Assembly (NCBI RefSeq): GCF_006538365.1
Contig: NZ_BJKN01000001.1
Location: 1,111,583-1,175,582 of the forward strand
Source: Moorella sp. E308F
GTDB taxonomy: Bacteria > Bacillota > DSM-521 > Neomoorellales > Neomoorellaceae
DNA: 64,000 nucleotides
Direction of reading: 5' to 3'
Positions within the stretch are counted from its first letter, which is position 1; each line of letters starts with the position of its first letter. Of this stretch, positions 33,393 to 42,149 are shown piece after piece. Both the position numbers and the translations under genes were made by a program. Under the pieces are notes generated by a model. That model was not told where the DNA came from and ran no database searches. It saw only the letters and a list, made by a program, of their open reading frames with translations.

Positions 33393-35303
33393 ATGTCCCA
33401 CCTGGGCCTGGTGGCTCCCTATGCCGGCCTGGCGGCTCTGGCAAGGCAGGTGTGCGCGGAGCTGGGAGAGGACGTAACCATTACCATCGGCGACCTGGCG
33501 GAAGGGGTAAAGGTGGCCCGGGAACTGGCAGCTAGAGGTGCGGAGGTTATTATCAGCCGCGGCGGCACCGCCACCCTTATCAGCCGCCATGTAGAGGTGC
33601 CGGTGGTGGAGATTGCCGTCAGCGCCTTTGACCTGGTCCGGGCCCTGGCCGAGGCCAGGGAACTGGGCCGTTATATCGGCGTTGCCGGTTTCCGTAACGT
33701 CATTTACGGCACCAAAAGCCTGGAATCAGTCCTGGGGGTCCATATTGAAGAGTTAATTATTGAGGCCGAAGAGGGCGCAGCCGGGATTATTGCTGAAGGC
33801 AAGGCTATGGGGCTGGAAGTTATCGTCGGCGATGCCGTATCCGTCCGGTCGGCCCGGGAACTGGGTCTCCAGGCGATACTCGTCACTTCCGGCAAAGAGG
33901 CCATCAACCAGGCCATACGCGAGGCCCGGGAGGTGGCGCTGGTGCGCCGCCGCGAGCGGGCCCGAGCCGAGCAGTTCAAAGCCATTCTGGATTTCGCCTA
34001 TGAGGGTATTGTGGCCACCGACCAGGAAGGCCGCATTACCCTGGTCAACCCGGCGGCCGAAAAGATCCTGGGCCTGACGGCATCCCGGGTAGTGGGACGG
34101 CCGGCGCGGGAGGTTCTGCCAGGCGTTCCCCTGGACCAGGTGCGGAAGTCAGGGCAAAAGCGCTTGGGGGAACTGCACCGGGCCGGCAATACCCTGGTTG
34201 CCGAGAACGTGGTTCCGGTAATTACCGGGCGGGAAATTGTCGGGGCTGTGGCTACCTTCCAGGATGTCAGCCATCTCCAGGCCGTGGAAACCAGAGCCCG
34301 CCAGGAATTGTATCTCAAAGGCCACGTAGCCCAGTTTACCTTCGATGATATCGTTACCTGTAGCCCGGTCATGGCCCGCGTTATCGAGCGGGCGCGCCAG
34401 TTTGCCGCCGCCGACGCGACAATATTAATCACCGGCGAAACCGGCTCCGGTAAGGAAATGGTGGCCCAGAGCATCCACAACGCCAGCCAGCGGCGAGAAG
34501 GACCTTTCGTAGCGGTCAACTGCGCCGCCGTGCCGGAAAACTTGCTGGAAAGCGAACTCTTCGGCTACGAGGAAGGAGCTTTCACCGGTGCGCGCAAAGG
34601 TGGTAAGAAGGGTCTCTTTGAACTGGCCCACCGGGGTACCCTTTTCCTGGACGAGATCGGCGAACTTTCTTTAAACCTGCAGGCGCGGCTTCTACGGGTA
34701 CTGCAACAGAAGGCCATAATGCGCGTCGGAGGTGACCGGGTGCTGCCGGTGGACGTGCGCATCATTGCTGCCACCCACCGCGACCTGGAAGAGGCCGTGG
34801 CCAGGGAAACCTTCCGCCGTGACCTGTATTACCGGTTGAACGTGCTGCATATAAAACTACCGCCTTTGCGGGAACGTTTGGAAGATTTACCGTTACTCAT
34901 CAAAGCCCTGGTCGAAAAAGTCAGCCGGCGTTCCGGGCGCCTACCGCCGTTATTCAGCGAGGATGTCATCGCCCGGTTACAGGCCTACGACTGGCCAGGC
35001 AACGTTCGCGAGCTGGAAAACATCATCGAGCGCCTGGTGGTCCTGCGCAGCGGCCAGGAGGTGGAGCCTGCCGATCTGGAGGAGATATTGGGGCCGGTGG
35101 AAAATAAGCCGGAGCCCGGCTTGCAGCTTGTTTTGCGGGGCACCCTGGAGGAAATGGAGGCGGAAATCATCCGCCGGACCCTGGCCCTCACCAATAACAA
35201 TAAAGACGAAACCTGTCGTCGCCTGGGGCTTAGTAAAACCACCCTCTGGCGGCGGCTAAAAAGCTGGCAGGAGGGGGGACATCGTAGGGTCAGTGGCAGC
35301 TAA
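33393..35303 (+). CDS. Sigma-54-dependent transcriptional activator (PrpR_N-PAS-AAA-HTH)
   Basis: A 636-residue enhancer-binding protein. Residues about 1-185 form a PrpR_N-type sensor domain (LARQVCAELG, EVIISRGGTATLI, RYIGVAGFRNVIYG). A PAS domain follows (FAYEGIVATDQEGRITLVNPAAEKILGLT cut to its theme, about 200-305). The AAA+ domain has Walker A GETGSGKE (~350), the sigma-54 contact GAFTGA (~393), Walker B TLFLDEIG and the R-finger region. A Fis-type HTH (NKDETCRRLGLSKTTLWRRL) ends it. It very likely activates the downstream kinase-dehydrogenase-permease operon, whose -24/-12 promoter and palindromic sites lie just 3' of this gene. Ligand probably an acid-sugar metabolite (inference). Confidence 0.93.
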   Translation: MSHLGLVAPYAGLAALARQVCAELGEDVTITIGDLAEGVKVARELAARGAEVIISRGGTATLISRHVEVPVVEIAVSAFDLVRALAEARELGRYIGVAGFRNVIYGTKSLESVLGVHIEELIIEAEEGAAGIIAEGKAMGLEVIVGDAVSVRSARELGLQAILVTSGKEAINQAIREAREVALVRRRERARAEQFKAILDFAYEGIVATDQEGRITLVNPAAEKILGLTASRVVGRPAREVLPGVPLDQVRKSGQKRLGELHRAGNTLVAENVVPVITGREIVGAVATFQDVSHLQAVETRARQELYLKGHVAQFTFDDIVTCSPVMARVIERARQFAAADATILITGETGSGKEMVAQSIHNASQRREGPFVAVNCAAVPENLLESELFGYEEGAFTGARKGGKKGLFELAHRGTLFLDEIGELSLNLQARLLRVLQQKAIMRVGGDRVLPVDVRIIAATHRDLEEAVARETFRRDLYYRLNVLHIKLPPLRERLEDLPLLIKALVEKVSRRSGRLPPLFSEDVIARLQAYDWPGNVRELENIIERLVVLRSGQEVEPADLEEILGPVENKPEPGLQLVLRGTLEEMEAEIIRRTLALTNNNKDETCRRLGLSKTTLWRRLKSWQEGGHRRVSGS

Positions 35304-35393
35304 AGATGGTGGTGCGGTCATGTTTTCCAAGAACCCGGAGAACTTATAGCACTGTTACCAGGGGCAAGCATGGTTACGCAGAAACTAGCTATA

Positions 35394-35495
35394 TTCCAAG
35401 ATGAAATACTAAAATTCAATATGAAATGAGCAAGTATTATGGCCAGATTAGCTTTTTAATCTGGCCTTTATCTTTTTAACCTTTCAGAATGAAAT
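35394..35495 (+). promoter_or_regulatory. Three palindromic upstream activator sites
   Basis: Three copies of a TTCA-nnn-TGAA-like element: TTCCAAGATGAAAT (35394-35407, degenerate), TTCAATATGAAAT (35415-35427) and TTCAGAATGAAAT (35483-35495). They lie 65-165 bases before the -24 box, the usual distance for enhancer-binding protein sites. The first two are about 20 bases apart, on one DNA face. The regulator terminator lies between sites two and three. Confidence 0.55.
35441..35478 (+). terminator. Terminator of the regulator gene
   Basis: GGCCAGATTA (35441-35450) pairs with TAATCTGGCC (35457-35466), followed by TTTATCTTTTT. Strong stem with a short loop. Confidence 0.75.
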
Positions 35496-35559
35496 ATTGT
35501 CAGTTATAATAAATGCAACTACGATAAGCATCCTTCAAAATTGTACGCCAATACTTCCC

Positions 35560-35576
35560 TGGCACGCTTTTTGCAT
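35560..35576 (+). promoter_or_regulatory. Sigma-54 (-24/-12) promoter
   Basis: TGGCACGCTTTTTGCAT matches the sigma-54 consensus TGGCAC-N5-TTGCA at every fixed position. It lies about 42 bases before the kinase start and downstream of the activator sites. Confidence 0.9.
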
Positions 35577-35617
35577 TATTTTTTTGGTGACTGTTGCGCC
35601 GTGAGAGAGGGTAGTAA

Positions 35618-36910
35618 ATGGAACAGATATCCATCATCGCCGACGATTTAACCGGAGCCAACGATACCGGCGTCCAGTTTTGCCAGCACGGTTTCCGCAC
35701 CATGGTTATTATAGATGCTGCCAACGTAGAGCGGGTGGGGCAGGATAAAGATGTCTGGGCGATCAACACCGACACCCGCCACCTGGCAGCACCTGAAGCC
35801 TACCAGCGAGTTTATGAGATCACTTTAAAACTAAAAAAAGCTGCCATCAGCCGGGTTTACAAAAAGATTGATTCCACCCTGCGCGGCCACCCAGGTGCCG
35901 AGCTGGAGGCTGTCATGGACGCCTGGCAGGCGGACCTCGCCCTGGTGGTGCCGGCCTTTCCGGCCAACCGGCGGTTAGTGGTTGACGGCCACCTGTTGAT
36001 AAGCGAGGGCACGGAGATGGCCGTAGCTTCCACAAGCCTTACTCCTGGCGATGCCAGGATAGCCCTTTGCCACATCCCTACCGTCCTGCAGGGGGAGATG
36101 GGCCGTCGGGTAGGTCAGATTAACCTGGCGACTGTACGCCAGGGAGTGAAAGAACTGGTAGCTGCCCTGGAGACCGCTCGAACAAACAGCCAGGTGTTGG
36201 TCCTTGATGCCGCCGACGAAGAGGACCTAAGAAATATCGCCCGGGCAATCAGCCGCTTCCAGCGGGATGTCATTGTGGCCGGCGCCGCCGGCATGGCCGC
36301 CTATTTACCTCTGGCCTGGAACCTAAAACCAGTACCTAATAATCCATTAAATAAAAAGGGAGCTATTCTCCTGGTTGCTGGATCGCGCAACCCGGTCACT
36401 GCCGCCCAGGTGCAACGCCTGGCTGAGGTTAGCGCGTGTCAGGCTGTAAAGGTAGAGACGGAAGCTATACTTACCGGAGAACCGGCTGTTGAAATAGAAA
36501 GGGTGTTGCAGGAAGTTACAACTCAAGATGCAGACACGGGTTTAATTATTATAGCCGTAGATAGCCTTTTCCAGACCATTGATAGAGATAAGGTTTCCAA
36601 CAAAGGAAGCAAAGCCATAGCTTTAGCCCTTGGCACTATCACCAGCCGCCTCTTAAATATGAAAAAGATAAGTGCCCTGGTAGTTACTGGCGGAGATACT
36701 GCCGTTCACGTTTGCCGGGCTCTGGAAGCCAGAGGAATTAACCTGGCGGCCGATTTGTTGCCGGGTATTCCCTTGGGGTATCTGGAAGGGGGGCGGGGTG
36801 ATGGACTTCCAATCGTTACTAAAGCCGGCGGTTTTGGTTCCCCCGATTCCCTGATCAAAGTAAATGAATTTCTTCAACAGAGAATGAAAAGTGAAATGGA
36901 GTTGGTATGA
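35618..36910 (+). CDS. Four-carbon acid sugar kinase family protein (D-threonate/erythronate kinase type)
   Basis: A 430-residue DUF1537-type kinase. The N-terminal motif IIADDLTGANDTGVQF and KKIDSTLRGHPGAELEAV belong to the substrate-binding domain, and the C-terminal nucleotide-binding domain contains VVTGGDTAVHVCRAL and GGFGSPDSLI. Such kinases phosphorylate D-threonate or D-erythronate at C4; with the PdxA2-type dehydrogenase next to it, D-threonate is the likeliest substrate, giving 4-phospho-D-threonate. It is the first gene of the sigma-54 operon. Confidence 0.85.
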   Translation: MEQISIIADDLTGANDTGVQFCQHGFRTMVIIDAANVERVGQDKDVWAINTDTRHLAAPEAYQRVYEITLKLKKAAISRVYKKIDSTLRGHPGAELEAVMDAWQADLALVVPAFPANRRLVVDGHLLISEGTEMAVASTSLTPGDARIALCHIPTVLQGEMGRRVGQINLATVRQGVKELVAALETARTNSQVLVLDAADEEDLRNIARAISRFQRDVIVAGAAGMAAYLPLAWNLKPVPNNPLNKKGAILLVAGSRNPVTAAQVQRLAEVSACQAVKVETEAILTGEPAVEIERVLQEVTTQDADTGLIIIAVDSLFQTIDRDKVSNKGSKAIALALGTITSRLLNMKKISALVVTGGDTAVHVCRALEARGINLAADLLPGIPLGYLEGGRGDGLPIVTKAGGFGSPDSLIKVNEFLQQRMKSEMELV

Positions 36911-36911
36911 G

Positions 36912-37934
36912 ATGGTAAAACCATTAATTGCTATTACTGTAGGTGACCCTTGTGGCATTGGGCCTGAGATTACTGCTAAAGCCCTGGCCATACCAGAGAT
37001 TTATGATCTATGCCGGCCTCTGGCTATAGCCGATGCCGGCCTGATGGGCGAAGCTATCAAGATCGCGGGAGTTAACCTGTCCGTTCGAGCCGTGACCAGT
37101 CCTGGTGAAGGCCGGTATGAGTATGGCACCATCGATGTCCTGGACATGCAAAATGTTGACCTGAACCAGTTGCAGTACGGCAAAGTAACCCGCATGGGGG
37201 GTGAAGCCAGTTTCCAGTATATAACCCGAGCCATCGAACTCGCCCTGGCCGGGGAAGTTGATGCCGTCACCACCGGTCCCATTAATAAAGAAGCTATCAA
37301 CTTGGCCGGACATCATTACTCCGGGCACACGGAGATCTTTGCCGACCTGACGAAAACGCAGGACTACTGCATGATGCTCGTTGACAAGAATTTTCGGGTT
37401 TCCCATGTGACTACCCATGTGGCTTTCAGTCAGGTACCATCACTTATAAAAAAGGAACGGGTACTTACAGTAATCAAATTGACTAACGATGCTCTTTTAA
37501 AAATGGGAATTTCAATACCGAGAATTGCGGTCGCTGGACTCAACCCCCATGCCGGCGAGGATGGTCTCTTCGGCCGCGAGGAAATCGAGGAAATCAGTCC
37601 GGCTATCGCTGCCGCTAGGGAGCAGGGAATCCAGGTAGATGGCCCGGTGCCTCCAGATACTATTTTTGTTAAACTCCAGGGTGGCCAGTATGATGCTGTA
37701 GTAGCTATGTACCATGATCAGGGCCATATTCCGACCAAATTAATCGGTTTTAAATACGACAATGCCACCGGCAAGTGGGGATCGGTTGCCGGGATAAACA
37801 TCACTTTAGGATTACCAATAATACGGACCTCAGTTGATCATGGTACCGCTTTTGGTAAAGCTGGAAAGGGGACAGCCAACCCCGAAAGTATGGTGGATGC
37901 CTTGAAAATGGGGGTAATAATGACGCGAACCTAA
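36912..37934 (+). CDS. PdxA2-type 4-phospho-D-threonate 3-dehydrogenase
   Basis: A 340-residue PdxA family enzyme (MVKPLIAITVGDPCGIGPEITAKAL; metal site histidines in LAGHHYSGHTEIFA and AMYHDQGHIPTKL; DHGTAFGKAGKG). Context with a DUF1537 kinase points to PdxA2: it oxidises and decarboxylates 4-phospho-threonate to dihydroxyacetone phosphate, rather than making vitamin B6. GGAG before ATG 36912 supports this start over ATG 36891, which overlaps the kinase stop. Confidence 0.88.
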   Translation: MVKPLIAITVGDPCGIGPEITAKALAIPEIYDLCRPLAIADAGLMGEAIKIAGVNLSVRAVTSPGEGRYEYGTIDVLDMQNVDLNQLQYGKVTRMGGEASFQYITRAIELALAGEVDAVTTGPINKEAINLAGHHYSGHTEIFADLTKTQDYCMMLVDKNFRVSHVTTHVAFSQVPSLIKKERVLTVIKLTNDALLKMGISIPRIAVAGLNPHAGEDGLFGREEIEEISPAIAAAREQGIQVDGPVPPDTIFVKLQGGQYDAVVAMYHDQGHIPTKLIGFKYDNATGKWGSVAGINITLGLPIIRTSVDHGTAFGKAGKGTANPESMVDALKMGVIMTRT

Positions 37935-38036
37935 GTATTGTGATAGGATTTAAATGCCAAATCGGGGAAGGGGTATAGGTAGAAAGAGTTTAGCGGTGTT
38001 TGGTAAAGAATTAAACAGAGAAAGGAGAGTATTTTC

Positions 38037-39422
38037 ATGGAAGGCATTTCCGGAATTCAGATAATTATTGGTCTGATTGTTGGTATCTTTGTACTTGTAT
38101 ATTTAATACTTAGGACCAAAATTCATGCTTTTCCTGCTCTTATCATTGCGGCTTCCATAATCGGGCTAATTGGGGGCATGTCGCCATCTACAGGTGATAT
38201 TAACCTTGCTAAATCAATCACGACTGGCTTTGGTAATACTTTAGCAAGTATCGGTCTTGTAATTGGTTTTGGCGTAATGATGGGACGATTGCTGGAGATA
38301 TCCGGGGCTGCCGAACGTATGGCTTATACTTTCTTAAAGTACTTAGGACGTGGAAAAGAAGAATGGGCGCTGGCCGCAACTGGATATGTTATTTCTATTC
38401 CTATTTTCTGCGATTCAGGTTTTGTTATTTTAACACCTCTGGTTAAAGCGTTATCACGTAGTACCAAAAAATCCGTACTTGCTCTTGGCGTCGCTCTGGC
38501 AGCCGGTCTGGTGGCTACCCATAGTGCAGTACCACCAACACCGGGACCTCTGGCAGTAGCAGGCATTTTTAAAGTTGATGTGGGTATGGTAATTATTTCC
38601 GGACTTATATTTACTATACCAATAATTATAGCTGGGGTTTTGTACGGCAAATGGTTGGGTAAAAAAATATATCAATTACCCGGTGAAGACGGTCAGAAAT
38701 GGGAACGACCTCCTTATCAAACTTCTCAGATTACCGAAGAAGATTTACCTAAAAATGGCAACCTACCTTCTGCCTTTATATCCTTTGCTCCTGTTGTTAT
38801 TCCTTTAATTTTAATCTTTGTCAATACGTTATTGACAGCTATGAAAATAAACCAACTATGGGCGCGTTACCTAGTTTTCCTTGGTAATCCGGTAATAGCG
38901 GTTGGTATTGGTCTTATTATTGCTATTTATGGTCTGGCTCCGAAACTTTCTCGGTCTGAAGTAATAAAAAGGATGGAAGAAGGTGTTTCTTCAGCTGGTA
39001 TAATTATCTTAATTACAGGTGCTGGTGGCGCATTAGGCCAGGTGTTAAGGGACAGTGGTGTCGGTAATTATGTGGCTCAACTTATTGCTTCTAGCCCTCT
39101 ACCTCCATTTTTGTTACCCTTTTTTGTTGCTACTTTTGTACGATTAGTCCAGGGAAGTGGTACAGTAGCCATGATTACCTCTGCTTCTATTACTGCACCA
39201 ATCTTGGCTAATCTTTCCGTAAATCCAATTATTGCTGTTCAAGCAGCTAATTTAGGTTCATTAATATATTCTTATTTCAATGATAGTTTTTTCTGGGTCG
39301 TCAATAGATTTTTAGGAGTCGATGACATTAAGGAACAAACACTGACGTGGTCGGTTCCGACTACAATTGCTTGGGGCGTTTCTTTAATTATGTTATACAT
39401 TGCCAACGCCATTTTAAGCTAA
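38037..39422 (+). CDS. GntP family permease
   Basis: A 461-residue, highly hydrophobic gluconate:H+ symporter family protein with about 12 membrane helices; conserved parts include PSTGDINLAKSITTGFGNTLASIG and IPIFCDSGFVILTPLVKAL, and RLVQGSGTVAMIT. It would import the acid sugar used by the kinase and dehydrogenase. The gene is noticeably AT-richer than the two before it, so the operon may be a mosaic. GAAAGGAGAG precedes ATG 38037. Confidence 0.9.
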   Translation: MEGISGIQIIIGLIVGIFVLVYLILRTKIHAFPALIIAASIIGLIGGMSPSTGDINLAKSITTGFGNTLASIGLVIGFGVMMGRLLEISGAAERMAYTFLKYLGRGKEEWALAATGYVISIPIFCDSGFVILTPLVKALSRSTKKSVLALGVALAAGLVATHSAVPPTPGPLAVAGIFKVDVGMVIISGLIFTIPIIIAGVLYGKWLGKKIYQLPGEDGQKWERPPYQTSQITEEDLPKNGNLPSAFISFAPVVIPLILIFVNTLLTAMKINQLWARYLVFLGNPVIAVGIGLIIAIYGLAPKLSRSEVIKRMEEGVSSAGIIILITGAGGALGQVLRDSGVGNYVAQLIASSPLPPFLLPFFVATFVRLVQGSGTVAMITSASITAPILANLSVNPIIAVQAANLGSLIYSYFNDSFFWVVNRFLGVDDIKEQTLTWSVPTTIAWGVSLIMLYIANAILS

Positions 39423-39442
39423 TCCAATAAAGGAGTGAGCAT

Positions 39443-39570
39443 ATGTACGAAATGAGCCCACAGGAAAAGGTTTTACGAGCTATAAAAAGAAAGAGTCCTA
39501 TAGAGTCCCACCGATTGATGTGGGCAGTGCTATAATTTCAACTATAACATTAAATGACGATAATGCATGA
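39443..39570 (+). pseudogene. UroD/MtaA-like N-terminal remnant
   Basis: A good Shine-Dalgarno (AAAGGAGTGAG) precedes ATG 39443, and the frame reads MYEMSPQEKVLRAIKRKSPIESHR, which is the opening of uroporphyrinogen decarboxylase/methyltransferase family proteins. A frameshift follows, and the normal continuation PIDVGSAIISTIT appears in another frame until TGA 39568-39570. The remaining ~300 residues are gone. So a gene of this family once stood between the permease and larA genes. Confidence 0.45.
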
Positions 39571-39721
39571 AAAATACATTTGCATTTTAAAACGAAACCA
39601 GCATTCTAGAGATGTCATTCCAAATGACGGTGTTGGTGAAGAAATATTAAAGTGGTATGTAAATGGCATAGGAATATTGTTAGAGGGCTATTTATTGTTT
39701 GGCCGAGAGGAGAAGGATTAA
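39563..39721 (+). pseudogene. Unrecognised short frame, probable remnant
   Basis: A 52-codon frame starting ATG 39563 and stopping one base before the larA-like start. It reads RDVIPNDGVGEEILKWYVNG, protein-like but not assigned. It may be the tail of the broken gene before it. Confidence 0.25.
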
Positions 39722-40999
39722 GTGAGTTGCCGACTCAATCTACCTTACGGAACCTACAGACTTACCTTTCACATTCCCGAAGAAAAAATAAAGGCAGTTC
39801 TATCACCGGTAGCTATGAAAAGAATACCTTCTACGGAAGTAGAGATCCAGAAGGCTTTAGAAAATCCTATCGGGTGTCAACCTTTGGGCACAATGGTATC
39901 GCCAACTAGCCGAGTACTCCTCCTGTGCGACGATAATACCCGCCCGACGCCGGCCAATATCATTGTCCCGGCTATACTGCGGGAATTAGCAAGCGGTGGC
40001 GTACGCAAGGAAAATATTAAGATCCTCATGGCTTTGGGAACCCACCGACCTATGACCCTGGGAGAATTGCAACAAAAATTGGGTGCCGAAGTATTAGGGC
40101 AGGTAGAAGTAATAAACCATGACTTCCGCAACCCGATGGCTCTCTATGATTTCGGCCTTACGGCCAACGGTACGCCGGTAAAGGTAAATCGCTTAGTTCT
40201 TGAAGCAGATGTTGTTATTGGTATCGGTAGTATCGTTCCCCACCACATCCCCGGTTACAGTGGCGGGGCAAAAATCGTCCAGCCCGGGATTTGTGGTGAA
40301 GATACTACAGCGGCCACCCATTTGCTGAGTGTGCGGACCCGGCGAAATATGCTGGGCATTGTGGAAAATAAAGTGCGAGAAGAAATGGAAGTCATCGCCG
40401 ACAGGGCGGGAGTAAAGTATATCTTTAATACGGTCCTGGATCCTCAGGGCCGTGTAGTGAAAGCCTTCTTCGGCGATATCCGCCAGGCCTTCCGAGCCGG
40501 GGTGGAGATCAGCCGGCAGGTTTACGGTATCCCGGCGCCGGGTCGTACGCCTATTGTCTTAGCCAGTTCCCATCCTTGCGACATTGAATTCTGGCAAGCC
40601 CATAAGACATTATATCCGTGCGACATGCTGGTAGAAGAGGGAGGGACAATTATTATCGTCACCCCCTGCCCCGAAGGAGTGGCGGTCACCCACCCGGAGA
40701 TGCTGGAATTTGCCGGCCAGAGCCCGGAGGATATTGACGCCCAGATTGAGGAGGGGATTATAAAGGATAAGGTGGCGGGGGCCCTGGCCCTGGCCTGGGC
40801 CAAGGTGCGGCAGCATGCCGAGGTTTGCCTGGTTTCAGATGGTATAAAAGCCGAAGTGGCGGCTAAACTCGGATTTAAGCACGCTGATACTGTAGAAGAA
40901 GCCCTGGACCGGGCCTGGGCGCGGTTGGGAAAAGGAGCCGGGGTAACAGTATTAACCCATGGAGCTGATACATTGCCCCTGTTGCCGGAAGATGGCTAA
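39722..40999 (+). CDS. LarA family (nickel-dependent racemase-like) protein
   Basis: 425 residues of the lactate racemase LarA superfamily. The N-terminal DDNTRPTPANIIVPAIL motif and ALGTHRPMTLGELQQKLG, VIGIGSIVPHHIPGYSGGAKIVQPGI and SSHPCDIEFWQAHKTL motifs are all present, covering the residues that bind the Ni-pincer cofactor. In this operon it probably racemises or epimerises a 2-hydroxy acid rather than lactate. No larB, larC or larE cofactor genes are in the window. GGAGAAGG precedes GTG 39722. The terminal hairpin CCAACTCCCAGAAGGTGGAGTTGG follows at about 41005. Confidence 0.85.
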   Translation: MSCRLNLPYGTYRLTFHIPEEKIKAVLSPVAMKRIPSTEVEIQKALENPIGCQPLGTMVSPTSRVLLLCDDNTRPTPANIIVPAILRELASGGVRKENIKILMALGTHRPMTLGELQQKLGAEVLGQVEVINHDFRNPMALYDFGLTANGTPVKVNRLVLEADVVIGIGSIVPHHIPGYSGGAKIVQPGICGEDTTAATHLLSVRTRRNMLGIVENKVREEMEVIADRAGVKYIFNTVLDPQGRVVKAFFGDIRQAFRAGVEISRQVYGIPAPGRTPIVLASSHPCDIEFWQAHKTLYPCDMLVEEGGTIIIVTPCPEGVAVTHPEMLEFAGQSPEDIDAQIEEGIIKDKVAGALALAWAKVRQHAEVCLVSDGIKAEVAAKLGFKHADTVEEALDRAWARLGKGAGVTVLTHGADTLPLLPEDG

Positions 41000-41066
41000 A
41001 ATGTGGCCAACTCCCAGAAGGTGGAGTTGGCTACTTTTTTTGCATATACGTCATTCTTAATACTTC

Positions 41067-41095
41067 TTGACATCTGCGCTGTAATGCTGTATGCT
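41067..41095 (+). promoter_or_regulatory. Sigma-A type promoter for the VapBC-like module
   Basis: TTGACA at 41067-41072 and TATGCT at 41090-41095 with a 17-base spacer, 22 bases before the antitoxin start. Confidence 0.55.
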
Positions 41096-41116
41096 GTAAA
41101 TAGCGAGGTGATGGAC

Positions 41117-41374
41117 ATGGAGTACAAATATCGCACCCAGCTTTACCTGGATGAAGAACAATATCAATTTTTAAAGGAGCGTGCCGCCAGCTATAATACC
41201 AGCATGGCTGAGGTAGTTCGGCAATTGATAGCTAAAGAACAAAACAAACAGGAAGAGATCGACCCTGAGGACCCTATTTTTCACCTGGGGCAGAGAAGTA
41301 TTTCCACCGGACGCAGCGATGGCTCGGTAAATCATGACCGGTATATTTACAGGCAATGCTGTGGGGACAGGTAA
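41117..41374 (+). CDS. Ribbon-helix-helix-type antitoxin (VapB-like)
   Basis: An 85-residue protein opening MEYKYRTQLYLDEEQYQFLKERAASYNTSMAEVVRQLI (shortened here in meaning: a beta strand followed by two helices), the pattern of CopG/ribbon-helix-helix DNA-binding antitoxins. The C-terminal part (PIFHLGQRSISTGRSDGSVNHDRYIYRQ) should bind the toxin. GCGAGGTG six bases upstream supports ATG 41117. The partner PIN gene starts one base after its stop. Confidence 0.8.
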   Translation: MEYKYRTQLYLDEEQYQFLKERAASYNTSMAEVVRQLIAKEQNKQEEIDPEDPIFHLGQRSISTGRSDGSVNHDRYIYRQCCGDR

Positions 41375-41375
41375 C

Positions 41376-41828
41376 ATGCAGCAACAGCAGTTGAGGAAAA
41401 AGGAATTTCTATTTATTGATACTTCAGCCTGGATAGCTCTTTATGATAACGACGATCTTCATCACCGGGCTGCAGTGAATTTTTTTACCCCTGATAACTT
41501 GCGGGACCACAGGCTTATCCCTGTAACTACGAACTTTATTTTTGCTGAAGTTTATGCCTATTTCTGCCGGAATAATAGTGCGGCTATTGCAATAGGAAAG
41601 TCGTTAAAGGCGAGTAAAATCCTTAGAATTGTACGGGTAGAGGAAGCGGATGAAGTAAAAGCCTGGGAAATAGCGCAAATGCATGCTGATAAAGGTTTTA
41701 GTTATACAGATTGTACCAGCTTCGCCGTTATGCAGAGATTGAACTGCCGCCAGGCTTTTACCTTTGACAATCATTTCCGACAAATGGGTTTTGAGGTTTT
41801 ACCAAAGAGCGAGAAAATAGATGAATAA
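41376..41828 (+). CDS. PIN domain ribonuclease toxin (VapC-like)
   Basis: 150 residues with the PIN active-site acids in FLFIDTSAWIAL (D), TNFIFAEVYAYF (E), YTDCTSFAVM (D) and FTFDNHF (D). VapC toxins cleave tRNA or rRNA and are held by the VapB antitoxin, here encoded directly upstream. An in-frame start at ATG 41334 overlaps the antitoxin gene; I prefer ATG 41376 because the PIN fold begins 11 residues later and GGGGACAGG precedes it. Confidence 0.85.
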   Translation: MQQQQLRKKEFLFIDTSAWIALYDNDDLHHRAAVNFFTPDNLRDHRLIPVTTNFIFAEVYAYFCRNNSAAIAIGKSLKASKILRIVRVEEADEVKAWEIAQMHADKGFSYTDCTSFAVMQRLNCRQAFTFDNHFRQMGFEVLPKSEKIDE

Positions 41829-41840
41829 GGAGTTGGCGAG

Positions 41841-42044
41841 ATGGGCAGAACGAGAAAAATGCGCCGGCGCGAGCGTCGTTATCACAGGCTGCTGGCATTA
41901 ATTGAAGAACTGTACGAAAACCAAAGGTCGATGATAGCTGTTTTAGGCGAACATATGGTAAAAATACGTACGCTGTCCAGGCAGTTAGCAGCCATACGCG
42001 AGGAGAAAAAATCCGGACAAGAGGGAACCAATGAAAATAGTTAG
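41841..42044 (+). CDS. Small basic coiled-coil protein, unknown function
   Basis: 67 residues: an Arg-rich start (MGRTRKMRRRERRYHR) then a helical stretch (LIEELYENQRSMIAVLGEHMVKIRTL). The second half resembles the C-terminus of the hendecad-repeat protein that follows (ESQNSMSAMLGEHDIKIRNL), so the two are probably related or derived from a common tail. GGAGTTGGCGAG precedes the ATG. Confidence 0.6.
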   Translation: MGRTRKMRRRERRYHRLLALIEELYENQRSMIAVLGEHMVKIRTLSRQLAAIREEKKSGQEGTNENS

Positions 42045-42149
42045 CTTTATTTTAAGAATGACCGCTCCGTATCAATCTCTAGATGGACAGGTCAACTAAG
42101 AATTGCTAAAATAAGGATAAAGCGCTGGCAATTGGGAGAGATGGAGATA

